From Numenius arquata (Eukaryota > Chordata > Aves > Charadriiformes > Scolopacidae), in contig NC_133585.1 in assembly GCF_964106895.1 (NCBI RefSeq), positions 11,915,233 to 11,979,232 of the forward strand: a stretch of 64,000 nucleotides of DNA. The letters are read 5' to 3'. The notes under the pieces are model-generated. The model did no database searches, had not been told where the DNA came from, and saw only the letters and a program-made list of their open reading frames with translations. Numbering within the stretch: the stretch's first letter is position 1; each line of letters begins with the position of its first letter. Made by a program: the position numbers and the translations under genes. Below, in pieces: positions 47,981 through 63,100 of the stretch.

Positions 47981-50800
47981 AATGAAGGAGAATGCTAGTG
48001 CAGATGAGGTAGCTGGTGAGGAGACCAGAGAGAGCCTCATTGAACCAGGGGTTCAGGAGATGAGAAGATATGACCATTTGCTGCTTCCAACAGCACAAGA
48101 ACAATGAGACACGGTAAAATTAAATTGAGCTGTGTATTTTCTAAAATTTGTGGTTTGAGGAGTGTTCTTCATGTTTGCCTACTGGAACACACTATGGCTT
48201 ACATAGCAATATAGTAATAATGTAATAAATAACAGCTTAAGACATTTAGTTAGGATCTGAGTCGCCTTTGGCTTAAAGGAAACATACCTCAGTTAGTAAC
48301 TCATCTTAGGCTTTGCCTCTTAGTCCATTTTCAGATTGATTTCTGACTTGCTTTTACTGTAAACCTTTGTCGTGATAGTAGAAAGCAGCAGAGCTGTTTC
48401 TTCATTCTGTTGGACAGCTACAAAATTTAATGCGCCTCTGTTTAGGCTTGTGTACTCTTTTTTGTATTTGATTACTGAAACCTAGTCATGGGTAAAGCTG
48501 AGTATTGTTACTTAGTGAGCATAAAGTTGCTTAGTGGTATTTAAGCCTCGAGGGGCATAGCGCCTCTGTCCTGAGCAGCAGTCAAAGCTGTCCAAAGCTG
48601 TCCTCTAGGGCTGCACTGAAGAAATGCAAGGTAACAAAGTTACTGAAATCTTTCAGACCTAGGGATGGTGCAAAGGTTACAGACAAGCTTTGAGGAACAT
48701 GGGACACGCTCATATAGACTAATGTAGTGCTACAAATTGAGATCACAGCAGAGGCAGTACAGTGCATTATGGTGACATGAGAACAGGCTATCCCACCCAA
48801 GAGGGGGCTCCCACAACTCTCCAGAGTGAGACCTCACTTCAGATGGTTCCCAGTGCCACAGCATGTTGCACTGAGTAGCTTTGAGCTCCAGTTGATCCCA
48901 TCTGCTCAGAAATCCTACCTGGTTTCACTCTGCACCTCCAAACCTAAGGATGTACATAAAACCTGAATAATTTCTCATGTCATTCATTTCCACCCTAAAT
49001 ACCTTAAACAAATGCTTCTCAACCAGTCAGGCCCATAGCTGTGCCAATCTAGGACCTCATTCGTGCAAGAAGTTACGAAGGCTCCTCACTAAGTAGAGAG
49101 GCACACGAAGCATTTGAATAAACTGGGGGGATTAAATACTTCAGTTCTGGTCCATAATGCCTCAGCTGCTGACTTCCTACCAAAGAGTGGAGGAAATGAG
49201 GTTGCTCTTGGCTCATTTATTGGATCATGGATAATCTCACACTCTCTGCAAAAACATTTGAAACAAGCAAAAAGAGACTGAAATAAACATAAAGGTTTCC
49301 AGGAACTGGTCATCAAGGTAACAATCCTCTTCTAGCTCTCACCACTAATTTATTCACATTAAGAAGAACTGGCTGATGATCACTAATAAGTGTACCAACA
49401 AGTGTGCTGTGTTTCTTGCAGAAAAATGTCTGAAAGCAAACTGCAGTGCATCAAGATGCCCAACACGCGCTTCTAGTTAATTACACAGTTTATCCTTAGC
49501 ACAGTCAGCCTTCACCACAGCAGTGCTGGCCTTGTGCCCTCTGGCACTGCTGGTTGTCCAGATCTTGCCAATGAATATCTGCTACCACCCTGATAAAGCC
49601 TGTCACAACAAGGTCCCATATCTTGAGTATGTTAGCTAAGGCACACAAAATCCCATCATGTTTTCACACTCTGGAGAATCCCAGATGGCTAGAAACAGGT
49701 TTTATATTACCCTAACCAAAGTACAGCCCCAGGGGTTATACCGGGGCTACAAAAGATTCCCATACAGATAGTATCCCACCTACTACCCAAAAAGAACAAC
49801 AAAACAAAACCGAAAAGAACAAGAAAGGAAAAAAGTGTAACCCTTTGATGTATTCAGCAACTCAGCTTAAGCTGGAACAGCCAATCTGCACATCAGTGAT
49901 TAATACCTGTCCTGTCACTAAAGATGAGAGTGTCTACAACCTACCCACTTTTAAAAAGAATTAGATGGCACTTCAGGCTACTTCAGATTAGCTATTGTAG
50001 TCCTTTGTTGGGAAGGGTTTGGACAATTATTCATGATCAAAATAGAAGAGGAAAGTATCCCTCTCCTTAGGGTTCAATTACTTGATTCAGTATCCAACCA
50101 CTCTTAACACACCGTGATCTGCAGTATTATATCCGATATTACCAAAGCACCCTACTATCCCTCTTACAGGCAGCCTAATTCTGCTCATTTGTGTCAGGGT
50201 GTTTTTCATCAGTGCGTCAAAGTATTCAGACTTCTGAAGAAGAAATAGAAGGCAATTTTTCCTCCTTATCCCTAGACACAAACACCATAATTTCTCCAGG
50301 TTTTTTCAGCAGACAGAAATGCCTCACACCTTAAATAGCATACTTTGCAGTCCTATTTTCAAGGCTATTAAACACCCACAACTCCAAATGAAGTTACTGT
50401 GTCTTCAATAATGCTGTAAATCAAGGTCTTGCTGACTCAGCTTTCCTGCACTGCCCACACTTACAAACACCCTATAGTTCAATAAAAGGGAGTTGATTTT
50501 TTCTGCAGTGCACATTCTTCATGTGTTCCATATGCTTTCTGATGTATTTTTCCTAGCACCTCTTGTACATCTGATTGGTACATTACAAACTGATTTAGGA
50601 ATAGTGTCAGGGGAAGAATTTGCACAGTTCCCAGTCTATCATCATACTATTTTGAATTGCATTACTGTAAAACAGTGAAGCGAGTTGGTTTTGTCACCAC
50701 AGGGAGAAACGGATGGCCAGATTCCTAAATATAGACCCAAGTGCTAACGATCAGTTTGGTTCAACACATTGGGATACAGAGACTAAAAACGTAATGTAAA

Positions 50801-50858
50801 ATCCTTTTAATATCTTAAAGGTCCCTTCCAACCTAGAGGATTATATGATTCTATGATG
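50801..50858 (+). mobile_element. CR1 LINE 3' terminal fragment
   Basis: 'cttaaaggtcccttccaacc' followed by 'tatgattctatgat' is the CR1 3' terminus with its short terminal repeats. The upstream sequence does not clearly continue the element, so only the tail is called. Confidence 0.8.
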
Positions 50859-53189
50859 ATGGCAAGTGTTAGTCACAATTACTTGTCCTTCCTGTCGTGT
50901 CTCACTTAAATTTCTGTTTGTGTTTCACCTGTGAGGATGGCTAAGTGGAGACTCACACCTCAGCTATGATATTGAGAGTTTGCATTTTGGGGTTTAAATG
51001 CAAAACCATTTGCTACCATCTGCCTTGTATACATGTCAGAGGATTACAATCAATGGTCTGTATGAGCTACCCTAGACAGGCTAACACGGTAAATACTCAG
51101 AAGGTGCTTTGTTATGAAAGGAGGCATTCCACTTTCTGCAGAGAAATAGGGAAGACGGACCCGTTGCATTAAGATTATGTAAAATAATAAGAATTTTTAA
51201 ATGGTGAACAGACATGGTCACACATCTGTTCTAGGTATTGTTTGGAAATTTTCTAATGTAAGATAATCTCTTGTGTATCATTAAAAGACAAAAGGATGCA
51301 ATAATAACAGCAACAGAAAGCACAAGAATTCTAAGAAGATCTCAATAAGATGCAATTTTGAATGATTATGAATACATTTAAAATTGTATATGCAACACTT
51401 AAGAATTATTTTTTTAACACTTTAAGACCCTTGGATTTTCACAGGCAGGATTTTTTCCTGTGTGAGCCATGTATTTTTGTGAGCAAAATTTTTCAAAGCA
51501 GGTTTTGTTCAGAACGCAACATCAGAGCACAGAACTGTCAGAAGAGGAGAGCTGGGGTTGACTAAAGGCGCTGTGCTGGGATACAGGTGCACACTGGTTA
51601 GAGACAGCTCCCCTGAAAAATGCCAGAGAGATGAGGCAAGGACAGCTGAAGTGAGCTGCTACCTCCTTTGAGATTCTGGCCCCCAGAAATTGTCAATGCA
51701 AGTAAGAATTTACACCTAAATGTTGATTTCACATTGAGAAGTATTTCAGATGCAGATTCTATTACCTGCTCTAATTTTATTTAACCTAAGCTTTAAATTA
51801 ATATAACACATTTAGAAATATGCTTTAGAGAACAATACTTAATTCAGTAGGTCTCTAATGGTAGAAAATATGCTTCCTTTTTATAACAATCTGTTCTTGG
51901 GAATCTGAAAAATAATTGTGTGGTTATAAAGCAAGGTCTAATAACCCAATACAGTGCCATCATAAGTTTTTAAAATAATTATTTCTAACTGGTAGTACAA
52001 GAAAGTGGCCATAGGGAGACAAATATTTGTGGCCTACAAACAGATATACCTTATTTTTTAAGAAAGGACTGGAACTGTGCAAACAATAGTTCGCTTATAT
52101 ATGAAAACCAGCAAAGAAAATTTCCTTCTGGGAAAGTCTTTCCTTCACTAGGAAGGTTTCAACTTTCTTGAAATAGCTAACAAAGAAAAATCTTAATGGA
52201 GACAAGACAGTGTGCTGATTTACAGAGTTAGCCCTTTGTCTACAAAGAGGCTACACATTGAGATACTTGGCACAGACATGCATCTCCTGATGGATAGTCC
52301 CCAAGCCTAAATTTGGTACATAAGCTCTCCCCCAAAAGTGGGATCCACACATAAGGTGAGGAAAAGCATCTTAAACATGCTATAAACCTGGATCTGGAAA
52401 GAACGGGGTTTGTTTCATATCCTGCCTGTTTTGGCCTTTGGCACCACATTGACCCACTTCCCTGCAGCCTGCTTTCAGCAAGGATTCAAAACCTGGGATT
52501 AGGCAAATTGAAGTCTGTCTTTTCATATAATGAGCAAGAAATCACTGTCATGGCCAAAAGAGATGCTTTTATGCAATAGCATTCATCTGGGGAGTGGAGG
52601 GATTCAAATCCATTTGTTCTTAACCTGATGGCAATCAAACACACATCTTCTCTCACCCAGGAGAGCCAACAGGCTGTTCTGAAACTTTTCCATTTCCCTA
52701 CTGACACTTTCCCTACTTTCCCTTTGCAGAAAGAAAATACAAGGTTTTGCCAACTAAAGGGGGAAAAAAATGAGAACAAGCAATTTGGGATTGATTTGAC
52801 TTGACTAGAAGGGAAGAAATCTGGATCATGGTGTTTGCTTCCAAGACAAAAATGCAAAGGCTCATGTGTTGCTAATGAACACTTGGATTTCTCCAAGATA
52901 CTTGTGAGGATGAGTAAAATATGTCAAATTACACCTCTTATGGAATAAGCACGTAATGTATTCTACAGACTAAAAACTAGGCCACTGGCAGATCTTAAAA
53001 TACAGTTGGTAGGCAGATACCACTGAACAAGAACATCTTTAAGCCAGAGAGACTTTTTATTGATCCAAATTTTTTTGCTTCTCTATCCTATAGTCACATA
53101 TTTAGGTGACATAGAAATTTGTAGAGTAGTAAACTAAGAGATAGGTGGGTTATCATTATAGGATGACCTGAGCCACCAATGTAAATGGT

Positions 53190-53990
53190 TGCAACATGAC
53201 AAAATGTATTTTGGTAAGACCAAGTGTTTGAGATCCAAGAATGGCAGTCACTTATAGTTACATGATGGAAGACTTTGCTTTGAAAAAACAGAGCTCAGAA
53301 AAGGATTTAGGGGTCACTACAGATAATCGCCTAATACAAGCTGTCTGGGCAACGCTGTAGCAAAAAGGACTAATGAGATTCTTGAATATAGGAGGGGAAA
53401 TTTAAAAAAAAAAAAAAAAGAAAAAAAAAAAAAGAAAAAAAAAAGCATGAAGCAGAAATAACGAAGGATTCCAGCATCTCTGGGCAGCATTGCCAAGACC
53501 CCTACTAGGTTACTGAACCCTGTCCTGGTGTCTGCATTTTAAAGAGGATTTGAAGATATTGGACAGAGTTCAAGTGAGTGTCACAAATGAATTCTCTGGC
53601 TTTAACAAAACAGCCCAAGCCTTCTGACGTGACGGGTAAGGAGCTCAACATATTCAGCTCACTGAAGAGAAAGCATAGACATACCTTCATCACACTGTGT
53701 AGGTAATTGCACTTGGAGAAGATATACGTGATGAGCTTTCCAATCTGGCTGACAAAGATCCAATGAATAAAAGTTGAAGCTAGATAAATTCAACCTTGAA
53801 ATAAGGGAAAAATTCCCAGCAGTAAAGTAATGAAAGACAGGAACAGCTTATCAGGGGAACTAGTGAAACCACCTTCACTTGCAGCCTTTTAGACAAAGAC
53901 AGATAGCTCTGAAGATACACCTTTAGCCTAGTTTCAGACTAGATGATTATGGTTGTCCTTCCCAGCTCTGTAAGCTGTGAACCCTTAGTT
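53190..53990 (+). mobile_element. Degraded CR1 LINE, 3' half
   Basis: Ordered matches to CR1 run through the segment: 'aaaggatttaggggtcacta', 'gtccaggaga'-like 'ggacagagttcaagtgagtg', 'gctcactgaagagaaagcat', 'gaaataagggaaaaattccc', 'aggaacagcttatcagggga', and finally 'gactagatgattatggttgt' with 'ccttcccagctctg'. The copy is old and is interrupted by an A-rich run at 53404-53444. Confidence 0.75.
53404..53444. repeat. A-rich low-complexity run inside CR1
   Basis: About 41 bases, nearly all A with two G interruptions, in the middle of a degraded CR1. It may be the poly(A) remnant of a later insertion, or simple expansion. Confidence 0.9.
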
Positions 53991-56900
53991 CCCCTATGCA
54001 TACCTTTATTTCCTCAGCCCCTGGTGAAACAGGACTGCCTACGCTGTACTTGCCATGCTTGCAATGTTTCCATGACGGCTCGAATGATGCTACAGGGTTT
54101 ACAACTAGCAAGAATGCAGAGTTGGCATTGTGGGGCCACATTGGCCTCATGGTCAGGGAGAAGGGTTGATAGAGGGAAAATGTTTCTGACTCTGCCATGA
54201 GAGAGGCATCAGGTGGATGAACCATTGCTCCTTCTCAACAAGAAAAAAAAATATCTCTTTTTCTCTATATCTTGCTTGTTCTAACAGATGCCTCTAGGTT
54301 GCAGTCCCAGAAACATCTATGTGTAGCAACAGACATCCCACAGGAACTTTAAACAAATTAGTCTGCCGCACATGGGAGGTGAGACTAAATGATCTTACAG
54401 TTCCTGTTCCTTTTTCTTGTATTATCCCAAGTATGTTTTCTCTTCCTTTCACAGGTGACTGGAGCAAAAGGGTGGGAAGAGGAAATAAAAAGTACTCATT
54501 TGGAATGAGGTTTTAACTTGGTGTCCCCTGGGAGTAACTGAGTGAATGCAGTGACTTCCAGGCTACATGAAGGTAAGCAAGACAAGATGAAACCCTGTCA
54601 GCTGAGCAGGGGACAATTGCTTGTCTGTGAACTCCAGCTTTCTCCCACTCCTATGTCCTGTTCCAATACAGCCATGCAGCCCTGAGAATCAGCTAGGATT
54701 TTGAAGTCAGGTGTTTGAGAGATTGTGATCCATTCCTAAGGTAGGAAAAAGCAATTGCCACAGCAGCAGGATGGCCATTAGCAAATCTATTTTGGCAGAT
54801 AAACAAAAAAAAATAAAATTGAAATATAGTATCTGGAACAGGACTTAAAAACAAAAAAAAAGCACACCAAGTGTAAAATTTTGTTCTTGAATAGCAGGGG
54901 AGAGTGTTCAACCCTTGTGAAGCTAAGAAAGCTTTCCTTTACGTGCACTCCGAAGTTGTTTTCAAACGTTCCAATGCTTTCTTCAAACTCACGCACACAA
55001 CAGTTAGAAAGTGGAGCACATCACAGACACGGTCAGATCTGATCCCAGTAAGCTTGCTGAAGGGAGTCACACTAGCCAACTTCACTTGTCTAAGAAGTTA
55101 GGAGGCACCAGATATTTTACGGTCCCTTTGTTCATTCAGATGCAGGGTCCTCCAGAGGACTGTTCAGCCCACCTACAGATGAACACATAAGGCAGTGCAA
55201 CAATTCACCCTCCAGAAGGGCTACTGCCATGGCCCTATTTCCACCCAGCCACGGTGGCCTGTGCTTGGCACCATGCAGTTACCCTGCAGGCTGTGACAGG
55301 CACACAAGCAGACTGCACACTGGAGGGCAGTGCAGACACACAGGCACATTCTGCTTTCCCCATCTGTCTATCCCACGGCAGTCACCAACACCTCTGCCAC
55401 TATCACCTAAAGATGGCATTTGAAATTAAAGTTATATAGCAGCCATACTCATAAATGCAACACATGAAGCAGCGATGAATTTAGATCAGAAACATCAGTG
55501 GAAAAACCCAGGGTTCTTGACTCCAGTGAAAACCCACCCAGCAACTGAAACTGAAACATTAATCCTATGGCATTGCCCATAATTAAAGGCTCCAGCTACC
55601 AGTAAACAGCTGTTTAACTACTGCTGGCTGAACCTCCATGCTTTGAAATGGGATTAGGATGAAACCAAAGGAAAAGTAAGCATCAATAGGACAAGCAAGA
55701 CTTTAGTGTGTCTTGGTTTGTATGGACTAAATGATAAAACTGGTTTATAGGCGTCCTTTTGCAGTTCTTTCTGGTAATTCATTACCAGCAGAAATGAGAA
55801 TATTGTAAACAAACAAAAAAAAATAAATTCAGGACTAGAAGTATGTCAGCATCCTATTACCTAGTAGTCTATGCTTAAATCCTGCATATAACATTTACTA
55901 ACTTCTTTTTGCTGTAACATTTTAGAGGCCTGAGCTTGCCACTGAAGTCTATTCCATTGACTTACCACCACAAGAGAACATTATGCTTCAGACAGGGTAC
56001 ACAAATAGCGAGCTATCCAAAGAGATGGTGATCTCTCCTTGGGTGTCTTTAAATAGTGCATGTTGATTTTCTGGCTGAAAACTACTTGTAGATATGGACA
56101 AATGACAGGATAGCAACAAGAAAGAGTCATCCTGTGGGGAAGGTGCCATATGGCACACAAATCCCATTAAGAGGGTTTAATTGTTATTTTAAAGCCTACA
56201 GACAAACAGGAATAAAAGGGAGCCTGGTTCAGATATTCTCCAGATGCCAATTTTGCTTACATTTTGGACACACAGAGAATGCAAGATCCATCCTTCCTCC
56301 CGCTGGCAGCCATTAAATACAACCGAAAGAAGGTGGAATAACTCCCAGTTAATGTAAGCAAACACCAGTAAGCCAGTGCTGTGCATTACCTCTCACCAAG
56401 TCACCAGGCTCCTATAGTGTTTACGTTCTAGCAGCCAGTTCTTCCTCAATTGCACTTCCAGCTTAACTCAGAGAAGCTGTTTCATCTACAATACAATGAT
56501 GGAATTTTCCTGGTTTAAAATTTGTTTGCATCTCTTTTCAGAAGTAACCCACTTTCCTGACAGAGCCGTAAGGCCAGGGCTGCAAACAGCATTACTCTTC
56601 ACACATCTATTTCTTCTTTTTTAATTTTTTTTCCCTCAAGGCAATGGAGAAAAAATTAACTGGGAGGTCTTTTCAGGGAAGGTGGCTGTACTGTGACCAA
56701 GGGGTAGTACCAGAGCTGCAGAGCTGCAGTCCCTGTTGGTTCCTCACAGACCGGGCTGGGCTTTCTTGTCACTGTCATTTTGAAAGTAACACAGAAGAGG
56801 AGCTGGTTAAGTACAGGCTCCAGCAATCACAAATAATGGCATAGAGGTGGCTTGTCAAACTTCAAGCAGTGGAAAAATTGACCTCTGAAAATGCATCCTA

Positions 56901-59689
56901 GATGTTCCATGAAGTGTCTAGTTTAATTTTATTAAATTGGTGTATGGAAATAGTACGTAATTTAGAATCACAGGCTTTGGTTAAAGCTCTGATAGCAAGA
57001 TTTTAAGCAGGTCTGAGGCCCAATTAAAAAAATAAAGTCCACAAAATTTAATCCATCTTTACTTTTTTGCTTCAATGTGACTCTTGTTAGCTCCCTAAAA
57101 TTAGATTTTTAATCTCAGGTTGGCACCCCATTCTCTGCCACTCAAGTATCACAAACAGTGATAAGATTATGGCCACTTACAGAGTATCTATTTTCCTATA
57201 ATCCTTTTAGCACCATAAATGCTAAATATAGCATCCAGTTTAAATTAGCTTTAACCTCAAGTTGACTCCAGTTAACTACGCAAGAACAGTCATTTAAAAA
57301 AAAAACACCACCAAACCACAAACACCCAAAAAAAGCTAGAAATATTCCCACATTTTAAAAAATGGCATTAAGCTGGTCAGTGCATATAAACAGATCACCT
57401 CAACAGCGATGAATTCTCTAACAGCTTTTGAAAATCTAGGACTTGTGAGCTATTTGCCTGCCACACGAGTAGATCGGTTACAGCACTCACCATTGCAGAC
57501 AGCCATCCCAAAAAGCACAGTAAGAAACTGGGGCTGCTCATGTAGCTCCTTTAAACTGGTTGTATTTGTAAATGGTTAACACTGAACATCAAAGCATTAT
57601 TGTGAATCAAGCTCCCACTAGTTTTTCCAGAAGAGCCCTTTGTAGATCCCATGAGACCTTCACAAGGAAAACCGATATATCCCTTAAGTAGGGGGGAACC
57701 ATCACTAGACCATCATAAGTCACTAGCGGAGAGAGCTAAAACAAGCTCAAAATCTAGAACAGGAATGACTTCAGTAAAATAAATGCAGGGAACCCTGTCT
57801 TTCCCTTGGCTATTGCTTCAAGAAGAAATATGTCCTCAGCATCAAAGCAGGGGTTTCAGGAAGGCTGCCAGAGAGCAGAGGTCTGCCACATTCAGACAGG
57901 GATACCCTTAAATGGCCCCAGGGAGTCAGTGCCAGCTCCTGCTGACTGCAGCCAGCTTTACAGCTGGGGTGCACCCAGGCTGCCAGGGCCAGAGATCAGT
58001 CTGTGGATTTTAACTTACACATTTATAGGTTACATACTTACTCATTAACCTATATCTTCTATTTCTGTCTCCGCAGCATCACTTATTCTGGACCAACTAT
58101 GTCTTTTCATCAGCCAGTTTGCCTGAGGAGCATAGGAGTAAATGAATCCTAATAACCCAATCATCCTGAAGTAAACAGCCATCAGGTGCAACACTCTTAA
58201 GTTACACGTTCATATCACAACTTAGTGCTGGATTTAATAAGGCTGCAAGTTTCTCCATGTCTTACCTTTGCCCTTTTCAGACACCACATGGAGAGAAAGG
58301 AAGTCCACCTGCAGCAAGCCTGGTGTTTTCTTATACTCCAGGGAGAGAATGAGACTGCCAAACCCTACCCTGGCATGGGAAATGTCATAGAAATGCAAAT
58401 TAAAGTATATCTGATTGTGTCTGCCTGTCCATTTTGCTTCAGCTTGTTAGGAACAATTAAACAGATGCCTAAAGCTGAACAGTAAAATGAGTACCCAGGA
58501 GTTCTTCCCACAGAGTTTGCCTCCTTCACTTGGAGGACTGCCACGCACACAGATTGTGATATTCTCAAATGTTCATTACTGAGATGCACTCATCTGTTAA
58601 ATACAGATTGGAAGAAGAGGATAGATAGACCTGGTCAAAGGAGAAATAATGAATCAGAAAATGTTCTTGTGAACTGCCATGGCCACTATCGAGATATTTT
58701 GTGAGCTTCTGTTTAAAAAGCTATGAAATCCCAGCAAAATAAACAAATACATTGAAAAAAATGGTATTAGCATTCCACACTGAAAGCAGAATCAAACTGG
58801 CTGTAAAGTCAGTCAACAAGCATGAAATCTGGAGCCCATAGTAACTCACATATCCCTCATGCTGCTTCCAGAATGTTTTTCCTTAAGAAGCATCAAATTT
58901 CTTCTGTTTTCTGGACATACTGTATAGTAGAAGAGTAAACAAAATGTTTCCAAGTACTCCTGGATACAAAACCAAGGAGCAATACGACAGTAATCAATAC
59001 AGGAAATACAAGCTCCAGGTATTTATTTTGAGCCTCCTGAAGCTAAACTGAGCACCTCGTGGACCCTGGCAAGAGTGTTGCTGCCTGAGGGACAGTTGGT
59101 TTCACTGAGACACAAGGAAAGAAGCAGCACCGCAGACAGGAGGGGGGATACAAAGAGGAAGGACAAGGACACAGAGGTAGAAATAGGCATTTAGAGGAAA
59201 AATTTCTCCAGTTTCCCTATATTTCAATTTGGAAACATTGAACTTGATTCAGCAACCTCTTTGACTTGGATTAAATCCGCTGCAGTAGGTGGTGAACAAA
59301 CATCCCATGCAGGTTAAACACTTTAGATAAAGAAGTTGTCTGAGTTTCATAAACTTTGGAATAAAGTGTTTCTGTTTACTTTCATTCTGCAGAATTTTTA
59401 AAACTTGCTCACTGGTACTTTTAAAGAGATTAACAAGTTAAGCAATTATCTATGCTCTCATTTCCTCGCGACATACAGGTTAGTTTAATCTTCTTAGGCT
59501 TTGCAATGATACTATAGGGCATAGCTATAGTATGAAATAGTGTGCCACTCCAGATAAAAGAGGCTGCAAAGGTTCTGTATTCCTCTTTAAAAACCAAAAA
59601 AACAACCACACAACAAAAAGAACAGACTTCATTGTAACTACAGTTTCCATAATTCACTTAAGGGACATCTAAAGGCAATTCCACTCACC

Positions 59690-59714
59690 AAAATAAAATA
59701 AAATAAAATAAAAA
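59690..59714. repeat. (AAAAT)n microsatellite
   Basis: About five tandem AAAAT units in the RGR downstream flank. Confidence 0.9.
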
Positions 59715-60102
59715 TGCAGCTCTATGCTGGCTCCATACTGTATTTCCTTGATATTGCAGCTTCTGAGGAAAATGACTCATTACTAGTTTATCACAGTTTA
59801 CTACCTGCACAACTACTTGTGGGGACATAGAAATAATTAACACTGACCTGAACCAGCGTGCAAATGAAAATTCTTCTTCCTCCCAACTCAAATACTCTTT
59901 AATTGTCCCTGTGTTACCATTACCAGAGAACACGGAAATGGCAAATGTCCACTGTAGAGACAAAGTGCTCTTATGCCAAGTCACTACATCCTACACCCAC
60001 AGCCAGGACAGCTGCACAGTTGACGCACACCTGAGGTTGCTCTGTGGCATTTCCCATCACTGGAGCAGCCTTAGGGGGGGCAAAGAAAACCTCAATCAAT
60101 CT

Positions 60103-60118
60103 TTTTTTTTTTTTTTCC
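60103..60118. repeat. Poly-T run
   Basis: Sixteen or so consecutive T bases in an otherwise ordinary stretch, with no adjacent element identified. Confidence 0.85.
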
Positions 60119-63100
60119 TTAAAATAGTTCCTGTCATAAAAAGTCTTCAAAAAGGGAAGTGCAATGAGAAAAATATTTCTTTAATACTGCTTTAAAATTT
60201 TAGACTTAGCCAATGCCTGGGCACTTGCCCATATCCTCAGTGCTGCCAGTCCCCCGACCAGAGCACTGGAGTTTATTTTCTTCTTTACCGTGGGTTGAAT
60301 GGGGATGAACCAATTCCACACTAGCTTTCTCCTCACCCTTCCTTCAAGACAGAACTGAAATCAAACTGATAGTACATTGCTTTTATTTGTAATGAAACAA
60401 CAGATCTACACCTTCAGGAGTATGTAACATCTAATTTCTGCAGGGGGCTGTCGGGTTCCGCTGATGGCTCACAGCCTCACACCTCCTCAGGCTGTCTTTC
60501 CCAGAGCCCTGGGGGCAGCTGCCAGGAGGGCTGGGGAGGCACATTCCTGCTACGACCAACCATGAAGAGCGCAAATAATCTGGATAAATTGTGTGCATGT
60601 TAATCTTGTTGAACCCAATCTACTACCCCATAAGTCCTGCTGAGAGAAGAATCAGTGGCAGAAGCATACATGGCAGAGGCCTAATGATGTGCAGCCATGA
60701 GATCTGCTCAGCCTGATCAATGGCAGTGCTGTGCCAATGCCACAGCTGGAAAAAAAAATATAAATCACTTGGCATCACCTGGTTTTGTTTTTTCTGCAAA
60801 GTCAATATTCCTACCATATTATTGTTTCTCTCTCACTACAGTAAGGAGACTCACAGAGCCCACAACCCCTGTTCACCTGGCATGTGCATAGAGCACTCCA
60901 GGGTGCATATTCAGATGTAACTTGCCAAAGATGTCAGCAAGGCCTTTCCCACAGCCCACCACACCAAGTTTACAACACCCAGTGAAAGGATTTGGGACTA
61001 GTATCCACATGCCACAGCAGAGACAGACATTTCTCTCAAGGACTGCAGAGCACCCAATTGCCCATGCTGCTGTTTGTGCCCATCACTGTTTATTTAGCAT
61101 AACTGGCTGAGCAGCATTGGCCACGTACGCCAAGAGAAAAGCCCTCCTCTCCTACCACCACATCTCTGGAGGGAAAAGGCATTGACAGCTTCTCCTGCTG
61201 TTAGTTTTCCAGGCTGTCCCTCACTCCAGAAGCACACCCACGTAAGGATGCGAGCCAAAGACAGGGAGCTCTACCCACCCAGCTATTCCCAGCTCACAGG
61301 GTACCCTCCTTTCCTTGAAACAAGCACCATCCACCCAGTCCTGGAGATATGTTAAATCTCCTAGAGACCTCTCTATCCAAGGGCACCACTTCCAAATAAT
61401 GATAACATGAAATAATTTCCCCAATAGGCTATTTCTAGTCAGAGTAAAGCGCTAAAGAGAGGGCAGTCCCTGCATCACTTGCTGAGGGGAAGGATCTGGT
61501 GTCCTGAGTATCTGTAAGTGCATTTAATACAGTGACCTGTCTCCACTTACTGAATTGATTTGATGTATGAATGTTTACTGAGTGTATTTAAACTAATGGC
61601 TGCTAAAGCAGCTTATGGGACTTTTTAATCTAGCTTTTCCATACAGTCATTTGTGGAATGACTGTTTGAAAGGGAAACAGACAAGAAATTGGGGTAAAAC
61701 TTTCACCAACTGACACTGAAAATGGTATGATGTGGCCACAGCACATGCAATTACACAAGCAGATTTGTGGCTCATTTATTACCATTAGACTACTTCCCCC
61801 ACAGCTGAGCATTTCTACAGGCCACCTGACTAGAGGCACATGCCCACTCCCTGCGAGCAGATCTCAGACAAGCCCTGAACAGGCTGCACTTTACAAAATT
61901 AATTTCACCCTTTGCAGCAGAAAATACAAATTCCCCCACCAGCCCCCTTCAGAACAGGGGCATGTCCAGTTGAGAGGAGAGGCCCAGCCAAGTGGCTCAT
62001 TCCTGTGCTCTCTCTCTCAGGGGTTTTGACTCTCATTAAGCACTGAGGCAAAAGCAACATTGCTAACTTAAATACAGTTTCAAGGGCCTGCTGCAACGTC
62101 CAGAAACTGGCTCTGATCACAGATTACCTGATTTATTGCACAGGTGTAATATTCTGTGTCACTGTATGGTGGAAGTCTCTTTGTGCCATTTTCCCTTAGA
62201 GAAAATAATGTTGGTCTCTTACAAAACACTAAGATCTGTTATTAAATACATCTGTATCATACTATTTTCCTTTTCAAGGTCTTCCATACCTTTCTGTAGT
62301 AACTAAACATGCCACACCAAAAATCAAATTAGTGTAAAATCATATTTATCCACAACATGTCACATAACTCATGTTGTTTCAGCATACGATAGAAAGAGAT
62401 AATCAAACAACAGCAAACTCTCTTTGCAACAGTAATCATTAGATTTAGTTCTCCTACACATGACATTCTGATGACTTCCCCAGCTTGTGCGCTGCAGGCT
62501 CACCTACCCACCATGCTGCAGAACCGCAGACAACACAGGACCATGTTTAGGTATTGTATGTAACCCGTAATTCCTTCACAGTTCCTCTTCCAGTTATTAC
62601 CACTGCTGTTTTAAACATGATCAATAAATTGACATAAAGTTCGTTTTAAAAATGAGCATTGTCTAAGCTTGCTGTTCTGACACTGATATACCCTTACCAA
62701 CAGCGGTACAGACACTGCTTCAAAATTAGAGAAAAAAATCCGGGTCCAAGACATTCTCCTCTGGCGCTGCCCACCCCACCAAACATCTCCAACTGCACGT
62801 GCCCCCAAAAATGCCAGGAGCCGGGGCTGCTCTCACAGTCACAGATCCCCCTGACTGTCCGGCTGCACTCACAACAGCCAAGCAGCACAGACTGAGAGCC
62901 CCTGCTCAGAGCAGGCAGTTGGCGATCCAAGATATAAGAAAATGAGCCAGGAAGGGATATATAACACAAACACAATTATGGTTCCTGGGTAATAAACACC
63001 ATCTTTAGTTTCCTGAAGAAAACCCTATTCTGTCAGTGTGACTCCAAAGGTGAAGAGTCAGTTCCTATCACCTGTCACAGCAGGAAAAGAAAAAATCACC

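Noticed and set aside
58040..58140. Exon-like segment after a polypyrimidine-CAG (ttctgtctccgcag)
   Set aside because: No homology and no convincing downstream donor; one acceptor-like motif is not enough.
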